Assembly (NCBI GenBank): GCA_018697195.1
Contig: CM031864.1
Location: 27,438,944 to 27,502,943 of the forward strand
Source of the DNA: Certhia americana
Lineage: Eukaryota > Chordata > Aves > Passeriformes > Certhiidae
Reading direction: 5' to 3'
DNA: 64,000 nt
Below are positions 38,694-47,900 of the stretch, piece by piece. The notes beneath the pieces were generated by a model. It was not told the origin of the DNA. It did no database searches and saw only the letters and a program-made list of their open reading frames with translations. The position numbers and the translations under genes are program-made. How positions within the stretch are numbered: the first letter of the stretch is position 1; each line of letters starts with the position of its first letter.

Positions 38694-39318
38694 TGTCCTG
38701 GTTTAGGGCAAGTTTGGGAGAAACTCCCAAGGGGGACCCTTCAGAGAGCAAACCCACACAGCCCCTTCCCTCCCCAGTTCGTGAAGGATTCCTCAGAGAG
38801 AAGTGGAAAGAAACCTGTTTATTTAACAGGCAGAGCACCCCCCAACACACAAAATGAACAATACTGGATGACAAAACTGGATGACAAAACTTTCACCATT
38901 CTGAAGAGATAACAAATTCAGAAAGTCTCTCTGGGGAGTGGTCGCTCTCTTGTTAGTCCCTCCAACACTGGAGAAGGGCTGCTACAGGCCACAAAGTGTG
39001 GACTCTTGGTGTTTCCCAGGTCCCAGTCCAGAGCAGGTTTGAATGATTCCACGAAAAGGGAGAAGAAAAAACCAGTCTAGGGAAAATCTGGACTGCCTAA
39101 CTAAACAAAGTAACGAGCTGAAGCAGAAGCAAGAGCAAGCAAGCAAAAGCCAAAGCAGCAGAAAAAGCAGCACTATGTGTCTGTGTCCCTCCAACTATTA
39201 TCAGCAAGCTGATAAAACCAAAACAAAACTTTCCTGAGCCAGTCTTGAAGAACATAATATCCAGCCTAAACAGAACAGACGACTGGGGATACAAACCTCA
39301 TAACGTCACCCCAGGACA
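38694..39318 (-). mobile_element. 5' LTR of an ERVK-like element
   Basis: A 625-bp block begins TGTCCTGGTTTAGGGCAAG and ends GTCACCCCAGGACA. The terminal TGTCCTGG and CCAGGACA form an 8-bp inverted repeat. On the minus strand a primer binding site follows immediately, so this is a 5' LTR. No gag follows; integrase sequence of a different family begins within about 100 bp. Confidence 0.8.
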
Positions 39319-39319
39319 G

Positions 39320-40590
39320 TGATCAACCCCTTTGGCAGAAGAAGATCCTCATTCCTTGGCTATGGATGTCTTAGCTGGAGAAAGGGACAACCAATCTTTC
39401 AGCTACTCAGGAAAATATAGCAAACGGAACTACCACTGCCATGCCACTGTAAGTGGTTCAGGAATCACAGGCTGCTGCTCAGAAGTGCACATCCTGGGAC
39501 TAGTTGCTGGCTCAGAAGCCAGCAGAATGAGGTGCTTGCATGTTAGTAAATACTACCTGCTGTTTTCTATGTAAACCAAGATCAATGCATTGAGACCTAT
39601 CTTAAATTCTGGAGAAGGCTAAAGCCCTCACATGATGAGATAAACAAAAATAATTAGTGTAATTTATATCTGAGAGAAGAGTCCAATCACCACGTGGCCA
39701 GAATACATCAGTTGTATTCTGGTCATGGCTTAACTTTTGTTTCCCAAGTCTCAGGGCAGCTATCAACAGGTTTTGACTGTATTCTCTAAGAAAAATATCT
39801 TTAAACAGGTGTCAGCTCTGTTCAGCTCCATTATCCCTGAGAGCAGTTTCCAGGGCATCCTATCCACTGCTTCCTTAAAAACCTGAAAGTTTCCTCTCCT
39901 AAAATTTAGGGTCTTAATCACAGACAAACTCTTAGGTGGTCCAGCATATAAAAGTCAATATATAGACAAACGTTTATAAAAGCCAGTGTAAATTAACATG
40001 GGGGGAAAAAAATTTAAGAGCAGCTCTCATGCCAAGGATCAAATCTGAACACTCAGAATTCACAGCCAGCACTCATTCTCAAGTGCTGCAGCAATACTGA
40101 GTCCCAAGGCAGAGGAAACTGCCTTTGCCATTGCACCCCTTGCAGTCCCCTGAAATGGTAAGTGCTGGCACATTGCTGCTGTCCTTCCCTACACACGGTT
40201 TTCAGCACAGACCGTATTGGTTCTCATGTTGCACATTCTCAACTGTAGACTGCAAATGTGGTGCAATCAGGAGATGGTTCTTTGCTACACTGCATGAGCA
40301 ACAGTGGGGATTATCCCATTCCTGACAATTCAACAGCGTATAACTTACAGGAAGAGCAGGTCAACTGTAGCCAAAATAAGTTTTTGTTCCTAATTATTTC
40401 ACAGAAATTTTGGGGGACTTTGAACACGCTCTTCAATACTTCCTCTGTTTATGCGGCTGTAAAATGGAATTGTTTTTAAAAATTCCTGACAAGAGTGCTA
40501 CAAGATATAATAATTCTTCTGCGTTATGTAATTCTACTTCTCCAAAGGAGCAGTGCTTTCCATTGTAAGCAGGAGATCAGTGATTTTTCC
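39320..40590. other. Non-coding spacer
   Basis: An 80-codon frame at 39332-39574 shows no recognisable domain and no splice context, so I do not call a gene. The rest is unremarkable. Confidence 0.4.
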
Positions 40591-40700
40591 CATCCTTTCG
40601 TCACAGGACGGGAAATCGAAGGAGCGGGCAGTACCTGGTGTGTGCCGGCAGCGACCGCCCGGTGTCGCCCTTGTAAAGCAGCGCGCTTAAAGCGTCTCGG

Positions 40701-40816
40701 GTGAATTCACTGTGAGCCCAAGGGATGGCCGCTGGAATTGTCCCCGAGGGAACACCGGCTGCGAATTCACACCCGAGTGGTCACTTGGCTGGGAATTCAC
40801 ACCTGAGGGATCACCG
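40701..40816 (+). repeat. GC-rich minisatellite, about four ~30-bp units
   Basis: Diverged units start near 40701, 40731, 40758 and 40788, most with a GAATTCAC or GGAATTG core followed by CCGAG/CTGAG and a GATC-like end. The spacing is 30, 27 and 29 bp. It sits in a small GC-rich patch (about 40600-40820). Confidence 0.7.
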
Positions 40817-41569
40817 GCTGCCAGAGCATTGGGAAACTAATCTTACTGTGGGAGAAGTCTGCAGAAGGAACAGCAAACTACAGCTAAAAGATCCTATGTA
40901 AGTTATTTCATGGCAATTCCTCATCTGCTGGAAGCAAAAAGAGACTTAGCAGATGCTTCTCCCTCAGCAGAGGAGTGTCCTGGGTGTTGCAGTTTAAGGA
41001 CCCAAAGCATCATTTCATAAAGGTGAAAAACCAAAAAGCACAAGCCCTCAGCAGTGAGTTTCCCTCCCAGGGCTGTTGTGCACTGCTCACACAGTGCAGA
41101 GGAGGCACAAGAGGGTGCCAACAGTCTGCTGATGAGTCCTGCCTCAGAAATGTCGGCAGAGAGGTAAAGACTAGGAATGATTATTAGGCCCCTGGTTTCT
41201 TTTCTTTCTTGCATACTGGACTACTCAAAGGACTGATTTAATTTCAATTGAAATGAAATCATTCTTTGTGACAGATTCCTCTAAGCTTTTATTCTCCACT
41301 TAAGATTCTTCTGCATCGTGGAAAAGACATGCTTCCCCCTTGCTTTGTGTTTATCTTCTGTTACACTTTGGCTAGTAAAAAAGAATTACTGAACTGCTGC
41401 TTTGGAGTGGAGAGAGAAATCAGCCCTGCAGCTGAACATGAGCCAGCCCATGCCCAGGTATGTAAGAAGGTCAAGGGCAGCCTGGCCTCTACCAGCCATA
41501 GTGTGGCCGGAAGGACCAGGGCACTAACTATCCCCCTGTTCTGGGGACTGCTGAGGCCAAATTTGGAAT

Positions 41570-41830
41570 AGTCAGGTCATTTGTGGGACCCTCATGACAA
41601 AAAGGACATTGAAGGACTGGAGTGTGTCCACCATAGGGAACAGATCGTGGGAAAGGCTTGGAGAACCAGGAGTAGCTGAGGGAGCCGGGGGTGGGGGGGT
41701 GCTCAGTCTGGAGAAAAGGAGGCTCAGGGAGACAACTCCCGGACTGGAGGGTATGGCCACATGGTGATTGTAGTCTTCTCTCATATATAAAGTAACAGAC
41801 AAGAGGAATAGCCTCAAGTTGCACCTGTGG
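41570..41830 (+). mobile_element. CR1 LINE fragment
   Basis: Sense CR1 landmarks include GGTGCTCAGTCTGGAGAAAA, GGAGGCTCAGGGAGACAACT and GCCTCAAGTTGCACC. It is interrupted at its 3' side by an antisense CR1. Confidence 0.75.
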
Positions 41831-41837
41831 AGGTTTA

Positions 41838-42090
41838 TCAAGGAATCATTGAATAGGCTGAGTTGGAAGGGACCCACCACGATCATGCAGTCCAATTCTT
41901 GGCAGGGCACATGACACCCCAACAATCCCATCACATGCCTGAGTATTGTCCAAATATTTCCTGAACTCAGGCTTGGTGCTGGGACCACTTCCCTGGGGGA
42001 GCCTGTTCCAGTGCTCAACCACCCTGTGGGAAAAAAACCCAACCCTTTTCTTGATAACCAGCCTTAATCTCCCCTCATTGATTTAGCTCA
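41838..42090 (-). mobile_element. CR1 LINE fragment, opposite orientation
   Basis: Antisense CR1 begins at GGAATCATTGAATAGGCTGA and continues GTTGGAAGGGACCCACCACG, GAGCCTGTTCCAGTGCTCAA, TTGATAACCAGCCTTAATCT. It directly abuts the sense copy at 41570-41830. Confidence 0.8.
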
Positions 42091-42479
42091 GGGAGCCAGA
42101 TTATACTGAATCACTGCTTTGGGGCTTTTGATTAATGCCTATTAACATTATCATTATTGCTTATTCATCAGAGGCTGAGACAGCAATAAATCAGAAACTT
42201 TCAGATCAAGTTTGAGCTCTACAGAACAATCCTTCAGCAAGACACAGTCTATAAGCACCTGGTTTGAAATACTATTCTGAAATATGAGCAGCCGACTTCC
42301 TCCACAATTCTCAGTCCCCTGAAATTAAAAGCTCTAGAGTTCCTTGAGTGACATGATCAAGATTTTTCTCTTTCACAAAACCACTTGCCTGTGACCTCTG
42401 CGTATGACAAGCAGACATGATGAGCCGATTGCTCCAGCAACACCCTCCAGGAAAGGCTTTTTTGGCCTCTAGATCACCC

Positions 42480-43620
42480 ACATCGTCCCCATCCGAACAG
42501 AGTCTGTGCTTTGGTGACCTTCCGGCTTCGAGCCTTCCCCACTACCGCTCCCTCTCTCAGCCCCGCTCCTTCCTCTGTTCCGCACGCCAGCGGTACCACA
42601 GGCCAGAATACTCCCGGGGCAGAGCTGCCACTTCGGCAAAACCGCTAAACAAGGCTCCAGAGCTTCCAAGTTACACACTTACAGAACTTCAAAATACTGT
42701 CATTAAAACGTCCCCTTTTCCACAAAAACAAAAAACTCGAACACGGCGGGGCGGGAAGGCCGTGCCGGCCACAGGCGTGTCGAGCCCCGGCTGTGGCTGC
42801 GGCCCGCGCGGCGCCCAGCACAGCCGAGCGGAGTGTGCCGGCGGCAGTGCTGCCTCGCTGGACGGGTCCAGAGGAGCCCGGGCAGTGCTCGGGACTGGTA
42901 GTGGCTAGAGGGTGGCGAGCAGGAATGGTGCTGCCCAGCGTTGGGGTGGCAGCCCTGCGTGTCCTTGCTCTTGCAGAGTGCACAGCGCTGCCGCTGGTTT
43001 GCGAGAGACCACCCAGCAGGCGTGCTCGTGCCTTCAGCTGCTCGGGAAAGGCGGAGGAGGAGCGGCTCCTGTGCCGTGTGCCCCGGGACGTGGGGGTCTC
43101 CTGACCCAGCCAGAGCCGCCTCCGTGGGCATGTCGGTGAAGAGGCCCCCGGAATCCTTGATGCGGGGACGGGAGAGGACGGGACAGCGTGTGGTGATCTT
43201 TCTCATCAGAGCCCCCGTGTCAGACTTCCCTGCTCAGCGGCACAGAGCTCGCACCGCGGGACCCTGGATGCGCTGGAGACTGGCTCCGCTGCAGACAGGG
43301 AGCAGGGACGTGGGAAATCCGGCCTGCGTGGTGCAGAGACGAACACAAATCTGGGGCTGTGATCCTCGGTTCCGGAGCTGCGGTCCCGAGTCGAGCCAGC
43401 CCAAGACGATCCGCCGTGAGGCGCTGTGGATGAGGATGGGCCGGCCCCGCCCCGGCTCCCGTTGGTCTGGCAACGGTGTGCGCAGTTCCTGGTGCGGGTG
43501 CGTCCGGGAGGGACCGCCTGAGGGCCCCGTGGGGGCCGGGAGAGACCCAGGAGCGACCCCCGGAGCGACACCCTCAGGGCCTGGAAGGGGAGCGGTAGGC
43601 GAGCGGTAGGTGTACAGTTT
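42480..43620. promoter_or_regulatory. CCDC180: CpG island, probable CCDC180 promoter
   Basis: GC content and CpG density rise sharply from about 42.5 to 43.6 kb, in contrast with the AT-rich surroundings. A GC box (CCCCGCCCC, about 43445-43453) and an X-box-like motif (43461-43474) lie near its downstream edge, about 1.2 kb before the first exon I can place. Possible splice donors GCG|GTAGGC and GCG|GTAGGTG near 43594-43611 could end a 5' untranslated exon; this is unproven. Overlapping open frames of up to 222 codons on both strands reflect the GC bias and carry no domain I recognise. Confidence 0.75.
43461..43474 (+). promoter_or_regulatory. CCDC180: Candidate RFX X-box
   Basis: GTTGGTCTGGCAAC has a perfect right half-site (GGCAAC), a 2-nt spacer, and a left half (GTTGGT) that fits the loose RYYNYY form except at one base. 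RFX factors bind such sites in promoters of ciliary genes. Its place in the island before a cilium-associated gene is what makes it credible. Confidence 0.5.
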
Positions 43621-43633
43621 AGGTGGGCTACGA

Positions 43634-44074
43634 AGCTGCTTTGAAGGCTGGAGCTCCTCTGCTCTAGGACAGGATGGGAGAGCTGGGGGTGTCCAGTCTG
43701 GAGAAGAGAAGGCTCCAGGGAGACCTTAGAGCCCCTTGCAGTGCCTACAGGGGTTCCAAAAGAGCTGGAGAGGGGCTTTAAAAAAGAGGCCTGGAGTGGC
43801 AGGACAAGGGGAAATGGTTTCAAACTTCCAGAGGACAGGAGTAGATAGTATATTGGAAAGGAATTATTTCGTGTGTGGGTGCTGAGGCCCTGGCTCAGAT
43901 AGCTTGGAAATCGGCTGTGGCTGCCCCATCCCTGTAAGTATCCAAGGGCAGGTTGGACACATCTTGGAGCAAGCTGGTCTAGTGGAAAGTGTCCCTGTCC
44001 ATGTCAGGACGTCAGAAGATGATCTGTCTTTAAGGTCCCTTCCAGCCCAAACCATTCTGGGATTCTATGATTGA
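43634..44074 (+). mobile_element. CR1 LINE 3' fragment
   Basis: CR1 landmarks are GAGCTGGGGGTGTCCAGTCT, GGAGAAGAGAAGGCTCCAGG, GGTTGGACACATCTTGGAGC, TTTAAGGTCCCTTCCAGCCC and the tail ACCATTCTGGGATTCTATGA. It begins within about 20 bp of the end of the CpG island. Confidence 0.88.
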
Positions 44075-44792
44075 AGGAAGGCCCTTTTCCAAGTGAAGTG
44101 GGTCTCCTCTTGGCTCCCAGCTTGTAGTTGCCAGTTCTTCTGGAAGCAGGCCCGACCACTCAGCTGTGATGAGCCACATATTCTCAATAGGATAAGTGTG
44201 ACATGTTTGCAGAGAGGAAGGCTGTAAACATATCCTCAAGGCCCAGGTAAAAAAAGCAAAGGATTGAGTAAAAGCCAAAGAAGTTGGTTGTGTTCTTCCA
44301 TTTGCTGTCTGTTGAAATGACCCCAGGTAATTTGCAACATTTCTGGTTTTGGTTTGTTTTAGTAAAAAATGAATGTGTTATCTCCAGCATATACTCTCCA
44401 ATGCATCTACATGTTGTCCCATCTCTTTGTTGTATATCAGGTTATATTAACTGAAGACAGAATCATAACACAATAGTAAAAGATCTAGAGGCATAGTTAG
44501 CCAGATTCAGGCATTTCACACTTTGCTATTGACTTTTCTGGTAGCTGTAAGCAAGGCAACACAATCCAGTTACTCCACTTTTCCTCTCTGAGGAAAAGAT
44601 TATCCTTTTTTTCTTCTCATTTTGAAAATAGCCTTAGATGAAAATGGTTATGTGTGTGGCATGTAGGTTTCATTATCTTACCTTTCTCTTCTGCAGTCTT
44701 TCCACTACTATTTTTTATTAATTATTTTGTCACTGTTCTTCATTCAGTAGGTTTGAAGGAATTGTAATCGTTGAGATTATGGTTCTTTGAAG

Positions 44793-44977
44793 GCTCACTT
44801 AGCCCATCTTTTGGATGAAAGAAAGAAGAAGATGAGGGCCTCTAAGAAGAGTAAAAAGCACACTATAAATAGGCATTCAGAAATGTCTGCTGATGCCATG
44901 CCATTACCGTGTAATCAGCAGAAATATGTTGGAAAAACACCCATCAGTGACTTCAGAAAAATGCCACAGTTGGACAG
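44793..44977 (+). CDS. CCDC180: CCDC180 exon 1 of this model
   Basis: The exon encodes KAHLAHLLDERKKKMRASK-like basic helix and ends QLD plus two bases before the donor GTAAAG. An in-frame TGA at 44772-44774 limits the 5' side. The acceptor at 44791-44792 (TTTGAAG|GCTCAC) keeps the conserved-looking helix coding. A stronger acceptor at 44747 (TTCATTCAG|) would instead make 44748-44831 untranslated, with a start at ATG 44832. In that case two tiny upstream frames (44779, 44815) would precede it. Confidence 0.6.
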
Positions 44978-47900
44978 GTAAAGAACAGAAGCATAAGTCC
45001 TCAATCATATGTTCATAACTAAAGATATGAAATTGACAGATTTTCACTGGGAATTACAAACTCCTGAATTCTCGGTCATAGCACCAAGGACTTGTAGTAG
45101 ACTGTCTCCTTGCCAAATGTAAATTTAGTATAATGAACTGCTTTCTGTCTGCTGAAGTGCAGGCTAACAGAATAATATTTGCAGTAGCAGGCATATTGTA
45201 TGGCTTTCCTTTTAAAAAGGAATTGTCTTTGCACATAGCTATCTAGATATACACCCAGTCTGACACATGTTTTTTAGGCTGTGTTTCCAGGTAGATGGAT
45301 TATATGATGATGCAGTAAGATTATGTAATGAGCAAGAATGAAGTTAATGCATTCATCCTTTTTTGCCCTATTATAAATATGTATTGTGGTATTGGTTTTT
45401 CATAAATATTAGGGTGGGTGCTACACATGTGGTGTGGAAATAGTTTTAAAGATATAGTTTTCTTTAGGAGTAAAGTAAGTTGATAAAGTGTCTTTGTAGT
45501 AATCTTTGTAGTAAGTGAACTGACTGCCTGGTCAGGATGACACCTAGTGAAGGCACCTGCTGCTGTTGTGAAGACATCTGCTGCTGATACACCAACTACC
45601 AGCACTGACCATCTGCAGAAGTTACAGACCAAGGCCCAAATTAAGACTGATAAGAAGAATTAGTTAAAACAGACAAGAAACATGCATGCTCTAAAAAGGC
45701 AGGACCAAGGAGTGGCCATGCAAAACAATTCCTAGAAACATGAAATAAGTTCTTGGAAGAGTTTGAATATGCATGTAAATCTGTGAATATGCAACAGGCT
45801 GCTGTATTTAAGGGGCTGTCTCCGAAACCGCAGGTGTGCTCTTGGCTAAATGCCAAGCACCCAGTAAAAAACCTTTGCTTTATTGTTTGTGTCTTATTGT
45901 CTTTTATTAAACTTTATAAATTTTACCCGGAAAGTGAACCATGTTTTTCACAGCCCTAAGCCAGCTGCTGAGTACAGAGATTCTCAATGGTCCCAAGGAG
46001 AAACACAGTGCCCAAACTGTTGGGAAAAGCACTGGGCAGATAAAGGCTATTTCCACATTTCTTGCTAGTGTTTCCTTAAGAGTTCTTAAGTTTTTTACCT
46101 GTTAGATCTATCCTGTATGTCTCTGTAGTTTACATATTCTAGATCTAGCATGTATTGCTTTATAGCCATCCTAATAGAATTGAAGTTGGAATCTACTCAG
46201 GCTTCAATTTGTCTCAGAAGAAGCAACTTTGATTCTTGGAATTATATTCTTTAAAGTTAGGAGGATACTTATGTTCACTTTAATTTTACATTTTGCTAAT
46301 CAAAGTGAATTATACTATTATGTTAGTCCCTCTTCTGGTGCATTTTTAGTACAAATCAAAGCTTTATTCTCTTTCTGTTTCAGACAACCTACAACTTTTC
46401 CAGGGCCATGGGGAAATGTAGATACAAGTTCAGCTGAGAAAGTCGGAGGCCTACCTGATGTAGTTGGTAAAACTGGTTTCCCATAATGGCATCTATTTTA
46501 ACTTGCATTGGTAGGAGACTTGGTACACAAACAAGGTATAAAATTGTGCTGGTCAGAAAGTAAACCAGTGGGAGGAATTAACCCCACACAAATACTTTGC
46601 AAGAAATTTCAAATGAGAGTTACAGTTTAATAGAAAGATTACAGCAAATGCAATGATACAGAAAAACTGGTTTAAAACCACAAAGTCAGAGTACAGCCTA
46701 GCACCCTGTTGGTCAGTGGTTGCAGTCCTGTCAAAAGTGGTGCTCTTGAAGAAGTTCGGGTCCTCTGGATGTCCAGTGATGGGGTCCCAAGACCCCAGAC
46801 TGCCTAAATTATATAGTGTGGTTCAGGTGGTCCATCCCCCAGGGCAGGGAGGTTCACAATGGAATGATGTAATCCCATGAGTCATAGAATATTTTTGGAG
46901 TCCTTGAGAGTCAGTTCCAGCTGCCCATTCTGCTAGTGCCTATTCAGTTCATTATGGCCCATTAGCAGAATGACCCTCACTGGATGGGTGGTGCTGCTGC
47001 TTCCCCAGCTGAGTCGTTGTAAAGATAAAGAAACATTTTCTCACCTTGCAGGGTTTGCCTCTTCTCATTTTAACACCCAGCTTGTATCCTGGGGGGGTTG
47101 GGTGTGCACTGAAAATGACCCATCGTTAACAAAATGTTTATAACAAAATGAGATAGAGGGGAGTAGAATACACAGTTGGGTTACACCCACATTGGCACTC
47201 TCCTGCAACAAAAATCAAGCTCAGAAACAAGGTGACACATTTTGGATGATTTGTAGGTAGTTTTGAAGATGCATCTTCTAACAGAAAAAAAAATAGCTGT
47301 GAAATTGTGAGTCAGTCACAGCTTATGTTTAGATGATAAATTCCAATTCTGATGTAAGCAGATCTCATTCCTGAAATGATGCCATTCTTTTACATTATAC
47401 CTGAGCTTAGCTGATAGTTCCATGCTATTCTTCTGAAAATCAGAAGTTAATAAAAGAAATTTTAAAATATATTTTTGTATTTTTAACCTCCATTTGGTAA
47501 GATTGCACTTCCATGGAGAGATGTTGCACACTGTGAGAGCTGCACAAACTACAGCAGTCATAGTGTAGAATTAGGGATTTATTGTTCATGCATCCTATTG
47601 AAGTAGAGATTTTTGGAGTTCGCTTGAGTTAGCAATATGTTTTAATATTGATAATTATAATATAATTAATATAATATAATTAATATTAATATGTTGAGTT
47701 AGCAATATGTTTAGCCTGTAGAATTTTGTGTTGTATTTTAACCTTTTTACTTAAGAAACCTTTGCCATGCTACAAAGGGCATAAGAAAATGCAATTTTCT
47801 GAATCTTCTTGCATAAAGAACAATACCGAGGAGACCAAGGAATGCAAAGAACTCAGATAAAGGGACTCCTCTGTCTCTAAGCTGATTAAAGCTGACAGAT

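Noticed and set aside
39332..39574. 80-codon frame beginning MAEEDPHSLAMDVL
   Set aside because: No domain, no splice sites and no neighbouring exons; it may be chance or old repeat.
1..42000. A second host gene upstream of CCDC180
   Set aside because: I looked for splice-framed conserved exons on both strands and found none I could support. Poorly conserved or very short exons cannot be excluded by eye.
42941..43823. Frames of 222 (+) and 205 (-) codons in the CpG island
   Set aside because: GC bias suppresses stop codons. Both strands are open, there are no recognisable domains, and one frame runs into a CR1.
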